Shown here one piece after another: positions 8,404 to 18,415 of a stretch of DNA of 64,000 nt (position 1 is its first letter; each line of letters opens with the position of its first letter). Under the pieces are notes generated by a model. The model did no database searches. It saw only the letters and a program-made list of their open reading frames with translations, and was not told the origin of the DNA. The stretch comes from Nocardia sp. alder85J (lineage in GTDB: Bacteria > Actinomycetota > Actinomycetes > Mycobacteriales > Mycobacteriaceae). The position numbers and the translations under genes are program-made. Where the stretch lies: assembly GCF_020176955.2 (NCBI RefSeq), contig NZ_JAIUCZ020000001.1, forward strand, positions 868,001 to 932,000, read 5' to 3'.

Positions 8404-10263
8404 ATGGCGATTGCGTCAGATCCGAGTGCGGATCCGGTTCCCGAGTACGCCGCCTGGCGTAAGGGTGTGGCCGGAGTACTGGCGAAGGCTCGCAGGGTCG
8501 AGGTGTCGGAACTCCCCGCCGAGCCGGAGCGGTTGCTGGACGTCACCACCTACGACGGGCTGACGGTCGCGCCGCTGTACACCCGCCGCGACGAACTGCC
8601 CGAGCAGGCGTTGCCGGGCCGGTTCCCGTTCGTCCGCGGCGGCGACGCGACCCGAGACGTGCTGCGCGGCTGGCAGGTGGCGCAGCGGTTCGGCGGCGCC
8701 GACGCCGCGGCCGTGAACGCCGAGATCCTCTCGGCGCTGGACAACGGCGTGAGCACGGTGTGGCTGGGCGCCGGTGAGCGCGGGGTGCCGGTGGCCGACA
8801 TCCCGGCCGCCCTGCGCGGAGTGTTGTTCGATCTGGCCCCGCTGTCGCTGGACGCGGGTGCGGATGCCGCGGCCGCCGCCGCGCAGGTGTTCGCGATCCT
8901 CGACGAGACTCGGGTCGCCGAACCGGCCGATGTGCAGGTCGCCCTCGGCGTCACCCCACTGACCAGTCGGTTCAACGGGACCACGCACGCCGATCTGGAC
9001 ACCGCGGTCGACCTGGCGAAGCAGGCGATCGCGCGGCCGGAGACGGTCCGCGCGATCACCGTGTGCGGTGTCGCCCTGCACAACGCCGGCGCGTCCGATG
9101 CCCAGGAACTGGGTGCCGCGATCGCCGCCGGGCTGGACTACCTGCGTGCGCTCACCGGCGCGGGGGTCGACATCGCGGATGCGCTGGGGCAGTTGGTGTT
9201 CCGGTTCGCCGCCACCGACGATCAGTTCGCGACGATCGCGAAGTTCCGGGCCGGTCGCCGGCTGTGGTCGCGCGTCGCGCAGGAGCTGGGCGCGCCGGAT
9301 TTCGGCAACGCCCCGCAGCACGCGGTGACCTCCGCGGCGATGACGACCCAGCGTGATCCCTGGGTGAACCTGCTGCGCACCACCCTGGCCGCTTTCGGCG
9401 CCGGTGTCGGTGGCGCCGACCTGGTGACGGTGCAGCCGTTCGACTCCGCTCTGCCCGCCGGGGAACTCGGTGTGTCGCAGGCATTCTCGCAGCGCATGGC
9501 ACGCAACACCCAGCTGCTGCTGCTCGAGGAGTCGCATCTGGGGCATGTGCAGGATCCGGGCGCCGGTTCCTGGTACGTCGAGAGCCTCACCGAGGCGCTC
9601 GCGGAGCGGGCCTGGGCCTTCCTGCAGGAGCTGGAGGCGGCGGGCGGCTACACCGCGGCCCTGGATTCCGGCCTGCTCGCGGACCGGGTCGCGGCGCTGC
9701 GGGCGCAGCGCGAATCCGATGTGGCGCACCGCAAGACGGCCGTCACCGGCGTCAACGAATTCCCCGACCTCGGTGAGAAGCCGTTGTCCGAGGCGGCCCG
9801 GGTGCCGAGTCCGGTGGCCCGCTACAGCGCCGCGTTCGAGGCGCTGCGCGACCGTTCGGATGTGTATCTGGCCGGGCACGACAGCCGCCCGCAGGCGCTG
9901 CTGGTTCCGCTGGGCACCGTCGCCGAGCACAACGTGCGGGTCACCTGGACCGGAAACCTGCTGGCCTCCGGTGGTATCGAGGCGGTCAACCCGGGCCCGC
10001 TGACCGGGGCCGCGATCGGCGCCGCGGCTACCGCGGCCGGGGTGACGGTGGCCGTGCTGTGCAGTTCGGATGCCCGGTACGGCACCGACGCCGCCGCGGC
10101 GGTCGACCAACTGCGCGCGGCCGGGGTCACCACGGTGCTGCTCGCGGGTCCGGAGAAGGCGGTGGCCGATCTGACCGGCGCGCAACGGCCGGACGGATTC
10201 CTCACGGCCCGCATCGACGCGGTGGCGGCACTGTCCGGCCTGCTGGAAAAGCTGGGAGCATAG
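8404..10263 (+). CDS. mutA: methylmalonyl-CoA mutase small subunit
   Basis: A 619-residue protein with an N-terminal mutase TIM-barrel domain (about 20-440) and a C-terminal cobalamin-binding-like domain (about 480-619). Unlike MutB it lacks the DxHxxG cobalamin ligand motif, as is usual for the non-catalytic partner. MutAB converts (R)-methylmalonyl-CoA to succinyl-CoA, feeding propionate and odd-chain or branched-chain carbon into the TCA cycle, or the reverse to supply methylmalonyl-CoA. The mutB start lies 2 bases after its stop. Length and order are standard for actinobacteria. Confidence 0.95.
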   Translation: MAIASDPSADPVPEYAAWRKGVAGVLAKARRVEVSELPAEPERLLDVTTYDGLTVAPLYTRRDELPEQALPGRFPFVRGGDATRDVLRGWQVAQRFGGADAAAVNAEILSALDNGVSTVWLGAGERGVPVADIPAALRGVLFDLAPLSLDAGADAAAAAAQVFAILDETRVAEPADVQVALGVTPLTSRFNGTTHADLDTAVDLAKQAIARPETVRAITVCGVALHNAGASDAQELGAAIAAGLDYLRALTGAGVDIADALGQLVFRFAATDDQFATIAKFRAGRRLWSRVAQELGAPDFGNAPQHAVTSAAMTTQRDPWVNLLRTTLAAFGAGVGGADLVTVQPFDSALPAGELGVSQAFSQRMARNTQLLLLEESHLGHVQDPGAGSWYVESLTEALAERAWAFLQELEAAGGYTAALDSGLLADRVAALRAQRESDVAHRKTAVTGVNEFPDLGEKPLSEAARVPSPVARYSAAFEALRDRSDVYLAGHDSRPQALLVPLGTVAEHNVRVTWTGNLLASGGIEAVNPGPLTGAAIGAAATAAGVTVAVLCSSDARYGTDAAAAVDQLRAAGVTTVLLAGPEKAVADLTGAQRPDGFLTARIDAVAALSGLLEKLGA

Positions 10264-10265
10264 AC

Positions 10266-12533
10266 ATGAGCGAGATCGAACATGTGATCGGCAGTTTCGC
10301 CGAGGTGCCGCTGGGCGCCGTGCCCGCGACGGATGTCACTGCCGTACAGGTGGATTCGTTCGTGGCGGACACCGCGACGGCCACCGGCTACACGCCGGAG
10401 CAGTTGGTGTGGTCGACGCCCGAGGGTATCGACGTGCCGCCGGTGTTCACCCGGGCCGACCGCGACGCCATCGTGGCCGAGGGGTATCCGCTCGACAGCG
10501 TGCCGGGTGTGGCGCCGTTCGTGCGCGGGCCGTATCCGACCATGTACGTCAACCAGCCGTGGACCATCCGGCAGTACGCCGGCTTCTCCACCGCCGCCGA
10601 CTCGAACGCCTTCTACCGCCGCAACCTGGCCGCCGGTCAGAAGGGCCTGTCGGTCGCGTTCGACCTGGCCACCCACCGCGGTTACGACTCCGACCACCCC
10701 CGGGTGACCGGTGACGTCGGCATGGCCGGTGTCGCGATCGACTCGATCCTGGACATGCGCGAGCTGTTCGACAGCATTCCGCTGGACCAGGTCTCGGTCT
10801 CGATGACCATGAACGGCGCCGTGCTGCCGATCCTGGCGCTGTATGTGGTGGCCGCCGAGGAGCAGGGCGTCAAGCCGGAACAGCTGGCCGGAACCATTCA
10901 GAACGACATTCTGAAAGAGTTCATGGTCCGCAACACCTACATCTATCCGCCGAAGCCGTCGATGCGGATCATCTCGGACATCTTCGCCTACACCAGCGCG
11001 AAGATGCCGAAGTTCAACTCGATCTCGATCTCCGGGTACCACATCCAGGAGGCCGGTGCGACGGCCGATCTGGAGCTGGCCTACACCCTCGCCGACGGTG
11101 TGGAATACCTGCGCGCCGGACTCGACGCGGGCATGGCGATCGACCAGTTCGCGCCGCGGCTGTCGTTCTTCTGGGCGATCGGCATGAACTTCTTCATGGA
11201 GGTCGCGAAGCTGCGGGCGGGCCGGCTGCTGTGGAGTGAGCTGGTCGCGCAGTTCGAGCCGAAGAACGCGAAATCGCGCTCGCTGCGGACCCATTCGCAG
11301 ACCTCGGGGTGGTCGCTGACGGCGCAGGACGTCTTCAACAACGTGGCCCGCACCTGTGTGGAGGCGATGGCCGCCACCCAGGGCCACACCCAGTCGCTGC
11401 ACACCAACGCCCTCGACGAGGCGCTGGCGCTGCCCACCGACTTCTCCGCCCGCATCGCCCGCAACACGCAGTTGCTGTTGCAGCAGGAGTCGGGCACCAC
11501 CCGCCCGATCGACCCCTGGGGCGGTTCGTACTACGTCGAGTGGCTGACCCACCAGCTGGCCGAGCGGGCTCGCGCCCACATCGCCGAGGTGGAGGCGCAC
11601 GGCGGTATGGCACAGGCGATTTCGGAGGGCATCCCGAAGCTGCGCATCGAGGAGGCCGCCGCCCGCACCCAGGCGCGGATCGATACCGGCCAGCAGCCGG
11701 TGATCGGCGTCAACAAGTACCAGGTCGACGAGGACACCCCGATCGAGGTGCTGAAGGTCGACAACACCCGGGTCCGGGCCGAGCAGGGCGAGAAGCTGAT
11801 CCGGCTGCGGACCGAGCGCGATGCGGCCGAGGTCGAGCGGGCCCTGGCCGAACTGACCCGGGCCGCAGCTTCTTCCGACGGCGGCATGGAGAACAACCTG
11901 CTGGCCCTGGCCATCGACGCCGCCCGCGCGAAGGCCACGGTCGGTGAGATCTCCGATGCGCTGGAGAAGGTGTACGGACGGCATCAGGCCGAGATCCGCA
12001 CGCTCTCGGGCGTCTACCGCGAGGAGGCCGGCAAGGTGACCAACATCAGCAAGGCCATCGCCCTGGTGGAGGAGTTCGCCGAGGCCGAGGGCCGTCGCCC
12101 CCGCATCCTGGTCGCAAAGATGGGCCAGGACGGCCACGACCGCGGCCAGAAGGTGATCGCGACCGCCTTCGCCGACCTCGGCATGGATGTCGACGTGGGC
12201 CCGCTGTTCCAGACCCCGGACGAGGTGGCGCAGCAGGCGGCCGACAACGACGTGCACATCGTCGGTGTGTCGTCGCTGGCGGCCGGCCACCTCACGCTGG
12301 TGCCCGCACTGCGGCAGGCCCTGGCCGAGGTCGGGCGCCCGGACATCATGGTCATCGTCGGCGGCGTCATCCCGCCCGGCGACTTCGACGAGCTGTACGC
12401 CGCCGGCGCCGCGGCGATCTTCCCGCCCGGCACGGTCATCGCCGACGCGGCGATCGACCTGCTGCGCAAGCTCGCCGCCGACCTCGGCCACGAGATCGGC
12501 ACGGGCACCGACGATTCCGCCGGAGCCGAATGA
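10266..12533 (+). CDS. mutB: methylmalonyl-CoA mutase large (catalytic) subunit
   Basis: A 755-residue protein. The TIM barrel (about 60-560) carries the substrate-channel stretch [18 protein letters not shown] and the [19 protein letters not shown] motif. The C-terminal B12 domain (about 620-750) has [14 protein letters not shown], with His624 as the lower axial ligand of adenosylcobalamin. It forms the active heterodimer with MutA. ATG 10266 follows the mutA stop by two bases, and the 3' end overlaps meaB by the ATGA arrangement, giving one translationally coupled operon. Confidence 0.97.
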   Translation: MSEIEHVIGSFAEVPLGAVPATDVTAVQVDSFVADTATATGYTPEQLVWSTPEGIDVPPVFTRADRDAIVAEGYPLDSVPGVAPFVRGPYPTMYVNQPWTIRQYAGFSTAADSNAFYRRNLAAGQKGLSVAFDLATHRGYDSDHPRVTGDVGMAGVAIDSILDMRELFDSIPLDQVSVSMTMNGAVLPILALYVVAAEEQGVKPEQLAGTIQNDILKEFMVRNTYIYPPKPSMRIISDIFAYTSAKMPKFNSISISGYHIQEAGATADLELAYTLADGVEYLRAGLDAGMAIDQFAPRLSFFWAIGMNFFMEVAKLRAGRLLWSELVAQFEPKNAKSRSLRTHSQTSGWSLTAQDVFNNVARTCVEAMAATQGHTQSLHTNALDEALALPTDFSARIARNTQLLLQQESGTTRPIDPWGGSYYVEWLTHQLAERARAHIAEVEAHGGMAQAISEGIPKLRIEEAAARTQARIDTGQQPVIGVNKYQVDEDTPIEVLKVDNTRVRAEQGEKLIRLRTERDAAEVERALAELTRAAASSDGGMENNLLALAIDAARAKATVGEISDALEKVYGRHQAEIRTLSGVYREEAGKVTNISKAIALVEEFAEAEGRRPRILVAKMGQDGHDRGQKVIATAFADLGMDVDVGPLFQTPDEVAQQAADNDVHIVGVSSLAAGHLTLVPALRQALAEVGRPDIMVIVGGVIPPGDFDELYAAGAAAIFPPGTVIADAAIDLLRKLAADLGHEIGTGTDDSAGAE

Positions 12534-14149
12534 GCGAGGGCACACCGGCCACCGGTGTGCCCGACCCCTCGGGCACACCGCGCGGCGACAGCGCGTCGCT
12601 CGCACCCGCGACCCGGTTCGATCCAGCTCCGACAACGGCCTCCGAATCCGCCCGGAGGCCCGAATCCGTGGTCACCACGGATTCGGTACCACCCGCGACG
12701 GGCAGCGGTCCGGCCGCAGGTGGCCGTGCTGAGCCTGGCAGTAGCCGAGCTCCTGGTGCTGACAGCGATGTGGCGTCCGGCGATGATTCCGCGAGCGACA
12801 GCCGTTCGCCGGCCGGTGGCGGTGCGGCGGCCGGCAGCAACCGAGCTCCTGGTGCTGGTAGCCATGTTGTCGTGTCCGGTGATGATTCGGCGAGCGGCGG
12901 TGGTCCGGTGGCCGATGGCGGTGCGGTGCCTGGTAGCGGCCGGATTCCTGGCACCGGCAGTCGCGCGGTCCTCGGTGGCGGTGCGGGACATGGCGGCGAC
13001 CCGGCGGCCGGGAGCGGTTCGGCGCTCAGCGGCGAACCGGTGACTGGTGGTGTGGCCGGGATTCGTGCCGAGTGGACGCCTGCGGGGCATCCCCGGCTGG
13101 GTTCGGTTGCGGGCGTGGGGGCGTCGGTGGCGGGGTCCGGGGTAGGCCGGGCCGGGGCCGGGCGCCGGGTGATCGATGTCGAGGCGCTGGCCGAATCGGT
13201 GCGCAAGGGTGAACGGCCCGCACTGGCTCGGGCCATCACGCTGGTCGAGTCGACCCGCGGGGATCATCGGGAGCTGGCGCAGCGGTTGCTGTTGCAGCTG
13301 GGCCCGGATCCCGGTGCGGCGGAATCGAATCGGGTGGGCATCACCGGGGTTCCCGGAGTGGGCAAGTCGACGTTCATCGACGCGCTCGGCATGTACCTGA
13401 TCGGGCAGGGGCACAAGGTGGCGGTGCTGGCCGTCGATCCGTCGTCGACCCGCACCGGTGGATCGATCCTCGGTGACAAGACACGGATGGCGCGCTTGTC
13501 GGTGGAGCGCAATGCTTTCATCCGGCCGTCGCCGACCGCCGGCACGCTCGGCGGGGTGGCGAAGGCGACCCGTGAGACGGTGGTGCTGCTGGAGGCCGCC
13601 GGATACGACGTGATCCTGATCGAGACCGTCGGCGTCGGCCAGTCGGAGGTGACGGTCGCCAACATGGTGGACGTCTTCTGCTTCCTGACCCTGGCGCGCA
13701 CCGGAGATCAGTTGCAGGGCATCAAGAAAGGCGTGCTGGAACTCGCGGATCTGGTCGCGGTCAACAAGGCCGACGGCCGGCACGAGATCGAGGCGAAGGC
13801 GGCCGCGCGCGAACTCCAGGGCGCGATGCGGCTGATCCATCCGCGCGAGAGCCTGTGGCGGCCCCCGGTGCTCACCATGAGCGGCCTCAACGGCATCGGC
13901 CTGGACGCCTTCTGGGACACGGTGTTGCAGCACCGGCGGGTACTCACCGAAGCGGGAGAGTTCGCCGAAAAGCGCCGCCGCCAGCAGGTCGACTGGACCT
14001 GGACGATGGTGCACGACCAACTGCTGCGCCGCCTGGCCGACAATCCGGCGGTGAAAGCCGTTCGCCCCCAGGTGGAGAACCAGGTCCGGGACGGTTCGCT
14101 GACCCCGGCGCTGGCCGCCGAGCAAATCCTGCGGGCCTTCGACGGTTAG
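12530..14149 (+). CDS. meaB: MeaB-type GTPase (mutase chaperone) with unusual N-terminal extension
   Basis: A 539-residue protein. Residues from about 213 onward form a complete MeaB/ArgK GTPase: Walker [10 protein letters not shown] (Lys279), the ETVGVGQSE switch region, the NKAD base-recognition motif and the C-terminal dimerisation arm. MeaB protects methylmalonyl-CoA mutase from inactivation and gates cofactor loading, which agrees with its place after mutB (ATGA overlap). The first roughly 210 residues are absent from normal MeaB proteins (about 320-335 residues). They are low-complexity Gly/Ala/Ser/Pro with a 32-residue tandem repeat. An internal start near 13169 would give a normal-length protein, but no internal start stands out, so translation of the extension is uncertain. 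Confidence 0.93.
   Translation: MSEGTPATGVPDPSGTPRGDSASLAPATRFDPAPTTASESARRPESVVTTDSVPPATGSGPAAGGRAEPGSSRAPGADSDVASGDDSASDSRSPAGGGAAAGSNRAPGAGSHVVVSGDDSASGGGPVADGGAVPGSGRIPGTGSRAVLGGGAGHGGDPAAGSGSALSGEPVTGGVAGIRAEWTPAGHPRLGSVAGVGASVAGSGVGRAGAGRRVIDVEALAESVRKGERPALARAITLVESTRGDHRELAQRLLLQLGPDPGAAESNRVGITGVPGVGKSTFIDALGMYLIGQGHKVAVLAVDPSSTRTGGSILGDKTRMARLSVERNAFIRPSPTAGTLGGVAKATRETVVLLEAAGYDVILIETVGVGQSEVTVANMVDVFCFLTLARTGDQLQGIKKGVLELADLVAVNKADGRHEIEAKAAARELQGAMRLIHPRESLWRPPVLTMSGLNGIGLDAFWDTVLQHRRVLTEAGEFAEKRRRQQVDWTWTMVHDQLLRRLADNPAVKAVRPQVENQVRDGSLTPALAAEQILRAFDG
12746..12937 (+). repeat. 96-bp imperfect tandem repeat inside the meaB 5' extension
   Basis: Two copies with a 96-base period (12746-12841, 12842-12937) both start CGAGCTCCTGGTGCTG and share the later GATGATTC segment, encoding 32-residue units beginning RAPGA and containing SGDDSAS. 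A weaker third copy (RIPGTGS) follows. The period is a multiple of three, so the frame is kept. Confidence 0.75.
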
Positions 14150-14158
14150 GGGTTCGAC

Positions 14159-14308
14159 ATGACCCGGGACCGCGACGAGGCGATGTGGCTGATGCGCCGC
14201 CACGATCCGTCGCTGCGACACGGGGCTGTCGTCGGATCGACGAAACTCGGGACCGCCGAGGCCCGGACCCTGCCCTGGAGAGCCCGAGCCGACGGCACCG
14301 TCACGTGA
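14159..14308 (+). CDS. hypothetical 49-residue ORF after meaB
   Basis: A short frame beginning MTRDRDEAMWLMRRHDPSLR, 9 bases after the meaB stop and in the same orientation. It is Arg-rich with no recognisable family. The codons are GC-rich like the surroundings, which does not prove coding. It could be a real small protein of the mutase operon or chance. Confidence 0.25.
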   Translation: MTRDRDEAMWLMRRHDPSLRHGAVVGSTKLGTAEARTLPWRARADGTVT

Positions 14309-14335
14309 TCGGCACCACGACCCGCAGCCGAGGGG

Positions 14336-15217
14336 CTACCTGATACCGAACAGCCGGGCCGCGTTGTCGTGGCAGACGGCGCGCAGCCAGTTGTCGCCCA
14401 GGTCCAGGCGCTCCAGGGCGTACAGGGCGTGGCCGTACCGATAGGGGATGTTCGGGAAATCGCTGCCGAACAGGATGCGGTCGCCGAGGTCGGTGAGGCG
14501 GGGGAGGGCGTCCGGCGGGAAGGCGTCGATGGTGTCGAAGAAGTCGGTGAATGTCATGGTGGTGTCCAGCCGTAGCCGGTCGTGCCGGTCGGCGAGGTCG
14601 AAGAAGGCGGTGTATTCCGGGGCGCCGAGGTGCGCGATGATCAGTCGGAGTGCCGGGAAGCGTTGGAGCAGTTCGGCGATCGGCTCGGGGCCGGTGAAGC
14701 GGCCGGGTACCGGGCCGGAACCGCAGTGGATCACCACCGGGGTGCCGGTGTCGGCGAGCAGGGCCCAGACGTCGGTGAGCAGCGGGTCCGTCGGTGAGAA
14801 GTCGCCGACCTGGATGTGCACCTTGAACACCCTGGCGCCGGCGGCGAGGGCGGCCGCGACGTATTCGGCGGCGCCGGGTTCGGGGTAGAAGGTGGCGGTG
14901 TGCAGGCAGTCGGGGGTGGCGGCGGCGAATTCGGCGGTCCAGTCGTTCAGCCAGGCCGCCATGCCCGGCCGGTGCGCGTACACCAGGGCGGTGAAGGCGC
15001 GGACACCGAAGTCGCGCAACGTCTGTAGCCGTTGCGCTTCACCCTCGCGGTAGGTGATCGGCCACGGCCGCGCGGTCATCGGCCCGGCGGCGTCGAAGTA
15101 CGCCCACACCTTCCGCATCACCGGCTCCGGCATGAAATGCGTGTGGACGTCGATGATTGCGGGCAGGCCGACGCGGCGCTGAAAGTCCGCGACATACCCG
15201 GGTTCGGCGCCGTGCAT
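14336..15217 (-). CDS. amidohydrolase family protein (COG2159-like metal-dependent hydrolase)
   Basis: A 293-residue TIM-barrel hydrolase. The strand-1 HxH metal motif is in IIDVHTHFMPEP (His25, His27). A mid-barrel histidine is in VIHCGSG, another in IIAHLGAPE, and the late aspartate is in FGSDFPN. This is the pattern of the amidohydrolase-2 family (decarboxylases and lactone or amide hydrolases). The substrate is not evident. It lies 10 bases downstream of the nucleoside hydrolase gene on the same strand, so the two are probably co-transcribed and may share a salvage or degradation pathway. Confidence 0.85.
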   Translation of the reverse strand: MHGAEPGYVADFQRRVGLPAIIDVHTHFMPEPVMRKVWAYFDAAGPMTARPWPITYREGEAQRLQTLRDFGVRAFTALVYAHRPGMAAWLNDWTAEFAAATPDCLHTATFYPEPGAAEYVAAALAAGARVFKVHIQVGDFSPTDPLLTDVWALLADTGTPVVIHCGSGPVPGRFTGPEPIAELLQRFPALRLIIAHLGAPEYTAFFDLADRHDRLRLDTTMTFTDFFDTIDAFPPDALPRLTDLGDRILFGSDFPNIPYRYGHALYALERLDLGDNWLRAVCHDNAARLFGIR

Positions 15218-15227
15218 CCGCGACCTC

Positions 15228-16268
15228 CTACTGCCCAGGCGGATAGGTGCGGCGGGCGAATTCGCCGACCCGGGTGATCAGCCGCTCGAAGAAGACGGCC
15301 GGGTCGGTGCCGATCACGATGTCCGCGTTGGGTTCCCGGCCCCACATGCCCGCCCAGTCGGCGACCGTGGTGGCGCGGGTCAGGGTGCCGGTCAGTTCCA
15401 CGTCGACGGTGGCGGGGCGGGTGACGGCCAGTCCCGGGTCGAGCGCCAGCGCGGCGGCGAACGGGTCGTGCATGTGGGCGAGGTAGCCCTGGTCGTACTG
15501 CTGGTGGAATTCGAAGTAGAAACGGATCGCGTCGGTCAGGAACCGCACGATCGGATTGCTCGCCTTGGACCGCGCTCCCGGCGAATCGGTCTCCGAAACC
15601 TCCGCGGCGGGCAGGCTTTCCGCGACGTCGGCGAGCCTGGTCAGGTGCGCGGGGAACATCTCGATGGTCTCGGTGACGTCGAGTGCGCACACCAGCGGCC
15701 GCGGATGGGCGTGCGCCGCACCGAATGCGTCGAAGACCTCCTTCCACGCCTCCGGATCGACGTGCACGTTCCATTCGTTGGTGGGCGTGGTGTTGCCCGG
15801 ATGGTTGAACGCGCCGCCCATCACCACCAGCCGCTTCAGCAGCAGCGGCAGTTGCGGCTCGATCCGCAGCGCGAGCGCCAGATTGGTGAGCGGGCCGGTG
15901 CACAGGCCGATGATCTCGCCGGGATGCTCCCGGACCAGATCCACCCACATCCGCGCGGCCGTGCGCGGTGACAGCGGGCGTCGTGACGGCGGGAATTCCG
16001 CGTAGCCGATGCCCTGCGGTCCGTGCGTGTCCTCGGTGGTGCGCAACGGGATCGCCAGCGGCGTCTCGGCGCCGAGCGTCACCTCGATCCCGGGCGCCCG
16101 GCACAGATCCAGCAACGCCAGGTTGTTGGCCGCCACCTGAGGCGCGGGGACATTGCCCGCGGTCGACGCGATGCCCACGACCTCGGCGTCGTCGTCGGCG
16201 AGCAGGTAGAGCAGAGCGAGGGAATCGTCGATGCCGGTGTCGACATCCAGGATGATCTTCTGCCGCAC
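15228..16268 (-). CDS. inosine/uridine-preferring nucleoside hydrolase family
   Basis: A 346-residue protein starting at GTG, with the diagnostic N-terminal Ca-binding cluster DVDTGIDDSLALL (Asp8, Asp10, Asp14, Asp15), the strand VGIASTAGN, the oxyanion/ribose region CTGPLTNLA and VVMGGAF, and the NEWNVHVDPEA motif. Family enzymes cleave the N-glycosidic bond of ribonucleosides in purine or pyrimidine salvage. The length is slightly above the usual 310-330 residues. It is upstream of, and probably co-transcribed with, the amidohydrolase. Confidence 0.9.
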   Translation of the reverse strand: MRQKIILDVDTGIDDSLALLYLLADDDAEVVGIASTAGNVPAPQVAANNLALLDLCRAPGIEVTLGAETPLAIPLRTTEDTHGPQGIGYAEFPPSRRPLSPRTAARMWVDLVREHPGEIIGLCTGPLTNLALALRIEPQLPLLLKRLVVMGGAFNHPGNTTPTNEWNVHVDPEAWKEVFDAFGAAHAHPRPLVCALDVTETIEMFPAHLTRLADVAESLPAAEVSETDSPGARSKASNPIVRFLTDAIRFYFEFHQQYDQGYLAHMHDPFAAALALDPGLAVTRPATVDVELTGTLTRATTVADWAGMWGREPNADIVIGTDPAVFFERLITRVGEFARRTYPPGQ

Positions 16269-16334
16269 ACCGACAGCTTAGGCCCGCGGCCCCGGCGCCC
16301 CCGCGACCGGGACCACCGCCGCGAGCGCATCCGT

Positions 16335-16423
16335 GACCGAGCCGGGCATTGCGGGCGTACCCGAGACCGAGCGGGGTGCTGCGGTGGATTCGCGATCGAG
16401 CCGGCGTGGGGCGGATCCGCGGC
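16335..16423. repeat. degenerate ~30-bp GC-rich minisatellite
   Basis: Three imperfect units start GACCGAGCCGGG (16335), GACCGAGCGGGG (16365) and GATCGAGCCGG (16394), in the 212-base gap between the nucleoside hydrolase start and the FAD monooxygenase stop. No gene is seen in the gap. Confidence 0.4.
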
Positions 16424-16480
16424 TGGTAGGACGTTGCGAGCGGATTCGTGACCGGGCTGGGAAGCCCACGCCCCGGCGGC

Positions 16481-17683
16481 TCAGTAGACCGGCAGGGTGA
16501 AGCCGTCGTCCTTGGGCATGAAGATCTTCCGGGTCAGCGGGAGCATCAGCGGTGAGGTCAGCACGCGCATGTTGAATCGCCCGAGCGCGGTGACGAATCG
16601 GGAGGTCGGCAGCATCATCTTGATGCCGCCGCCGGGCAGCTCCTTGGCCGTGGTCAGGAACGGTGTCACCCGCTGCTCGTACCGGCGCAGCGCACCGGCG
16701 AGATCGTCCGGGGTGGTGGCGATCTCACCGGCGAGGAGGTAGGCCCCGACGATCGCCATCGCGGTGCCCATTCCGGTCATCGGCGATCCGCAGTAGCCGG
16801 CGTCGCCGAGCAGTACCACCCGGCCGGCGGACAGCGACGGCATGTCCACCCGGGTCAGTGAGTCGAAGTAGAAATCGGTGGTCTGGTCCATCGTGGCCAG
16901 CACCGCCGGGGCATGCCATTCGGCCCGGCCCAGCATGTCGCGGATGAGCTGCTTCTGCGCCGCGACGTCCCGGCGCAGCGCGGGATTCTCCGGGGTGCGC
17001 AGCGTGAGGATGGCCTTCGAGGTGGCGGGATCGTGGTCGGGCCGGATCGCCACCGCCGCGCTGGGGACCGTGCGCATCGTCATCCAGCCGGGTTCGATCC
17101 CGGCGGGGGTGGGCATGGTGAAGAAGGCGCAGTAGCCGTGCAGGAAGGTGGTGAACTGCTCCTCCGGGCCGAAGGCGATGCGGCGGGTGGCCGAGTGCAC
17201 GCCGTCGGCGCCGACGACGAGATCGAAGCGGCCGATGCGACCGGAGGCGAAGGTGACGTCCACGCCCGCGGCGTCCTGGCGGATGTCCTCGATCCAGTCG
17301 CCGTAGCGGTAGTCCGGCTGGCCACCGGCCTTCGCCACCTCGTCCAGCAGTACCTGGTTCAGATCGCCCCGGGTGATCTCGATCTCGGCGACGGGGCCGG
17401 TGCCGTCGAAGTCCTCCATCGACATCCGGGCGTATTCGCGACCGGCCCCGTCGACATAGGCCATGCCGAATTCTCGCAGTTGGTAGCGCCGTATGCCCTC
17501 CAGCAGGCCCATCCGCTCGGCTGCCTCCTTGCTGGGCCCGCGCAGATCGACCGCTTGCCCGCCCGGCCGCGGCGCCTCGGCCCGCTCGACGACGGTGACC
17601 TGGACGCCGGCCCGGAGCAGTTGCAGCGCAACGGCATTGCCTGCGATGCCGCCACCGGAGATCAGGACGTGGGTGGTGCTCAT
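16481..17683 (-). CDS. FAD-dependent monooxygenase (aromatic hydroxylase/TetX-like)
   Basis: A 400-residue flavoprotein. The N-terminal Rossmann FAD motif is ISGGGIAGNAVALQLLRAG (about 8-26), followed by the ERAE strand end. The conserved DG motif is in LVVGADGVHSATRR, and the ribityl-binding GDA motif is in VVLLGDAGYCGSPMTGMGT. This is the class A flavoprotein monooxygenase pattern that includes PHBH-like hydroxylases and antibiotic-modifying TetX/Rox enzymes. It is divergent from a TetR gene 94 bases away with operator-like repeats between them, which suggests inducible detoxification or catabolism. Confidence 0.88.
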   Translation of the reverse strand: MSTTHVLISGGGIAGNAVALQLLRAGVQVTVVERAEAPRPGGQAVDLRGPSKEAAERMGLLEGIRRYQLREFGMAYVDGAGREYARMSMEDFDGTGPVAEIEITRGDLNQVLLDEVAKAGGQPDYRYGDWIEDIRQDAAGVDVTFASGRIGRFDLVVGADGVHSATRRIAFGPEEQFTTFLHGYCAFFTMPTPAGIEPGWMTMRTVPSAAVAIRPDHDPATSKAILTLRTPENPALRRDVAAQKQLIRDMLGRAEWHAPAVLATMDQTTDFYFDSLTRVDMPSLSAGRVVLLGDAGYCGSPMTGMGTAMAIVGAYLLAGEIATTPDDLAGALRRYEQRVTPFLTTAKELPGGGIKMMLPTSRFVTALGRFNMRVLTSPLMLPLTRKIFMPKDDGFTLPVY

Positions 17684-17710
17684 GATGTCGTTCCTTTGTT
17701 TGGTTCGAAC

Positions 17711-17769
17711 GTCTTAGACATATGTGTAACACGGTCTGGCACACCTGTCTAGAACAAACGTCTAATACG
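17711..17769. promoter_or_regulatory. probable TetR operator region between FAD monooxygenase and tetR
   Basis: The 94-base divergent gap contains the palindrome GTCTTAGAC (17711-17719), TGTCTAGAACA (17746-17756) and AACGTCTAATACG (17757-17769), all built on GTCTnAGAC/GTCTAGA-like half sites. A repressor binding here could control both genes. A similar GTGTCTAGAC element occurs upstream of the SnoaL-like gene at 49890-49903. Confidence 0.5.
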
Positions 17770-17777
17770 CTGATAGG

Positions 17778-18353
17778 GTGGCGGGCATGGGAAACCGTGA
17801 AGATCTGCTGGCGGGCGCCCGCAAGGCCATCCTCGAGCGCGGACTGGCCAAGGTGACCGCGCGCGACATCGCCACTGCCGCCGGAGTGAGCCTCGCCGCC
17901 ATCGGCTACCACTTCGGCTCCAAGGACCGGCTCATCACCGAGGCGGTGCTGGAGGTGATGGGAACCGGGATCGGCGACGATTTCGAGGCGGCGATCCGGC
18001 AGGGCGCGGCGGGCCGCAGCCCGGCGGAATCGGTGGTGCCGACCATGGACGGACTGGTCGCCATCCTGGCGAAGAACCGCGATCAGCTGGCCCTGGCCAT
18101 GGAGAACGGCATGGTCACCGCTCGAACTCCCGAAACGCAGCTCATGATGGCCGAGGCCACCGAACACGCGTGCGCGGACCTGGCGATCACCCTGCGGGAG
18201 TCGTTCCCGGACCTGGCCGAGGACGATGCGCGCGCCGTGGCGAAGTTCTACTTCACGATCTTCCAGGGGGTGGCGCTGTTGTGGCTGCTCGCGCCGACCA
18301 CGTCACTGCTCACCGGCGCCGAACTCGCCCGGGCCATCCGCGTGCTGCGCTGA
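17778..18353 (+). CDS. TetR family transcriptional regulator
   Basis: A 191-residue protein with an N-terminal TetR helix-turn-helix (about 6-55: VTARDIATAAGVSLAAIGYH then FGSKDRL) and an all-helical ligand domain. GTG 17778 is the first start; ATG 17787 would remove three residues and is equally plausible. It is divergent from the FAD monooxygenase, and the gap carries inverted repeats, so it most likely represses that gene and itself. The ligand is unknown. Confidence 0.9.
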   Translation: MAGMGNREDLLAGARKAILERGLAKVTARDIATAAGVSLAAIGYHFGSKDRLITEAVLEVMGTGIGDDFEAAIRQGAAGRSPAESVVPTMDGLVAILAKNRDQLALAMENGMVTARTPETQLMMAEATEHACADLAITLRESFPDLAEDDARAVAKFYFTIFQGVALLWLLAPTTSLLTGAELARAIRVLR

Positions 18354-18415
18354 GCCCGCGCGGCGCTGCCGCTAGGGTCACCGTCGGGGGGACCGGTGCG
18401 GAAGGAGTGTGAATC

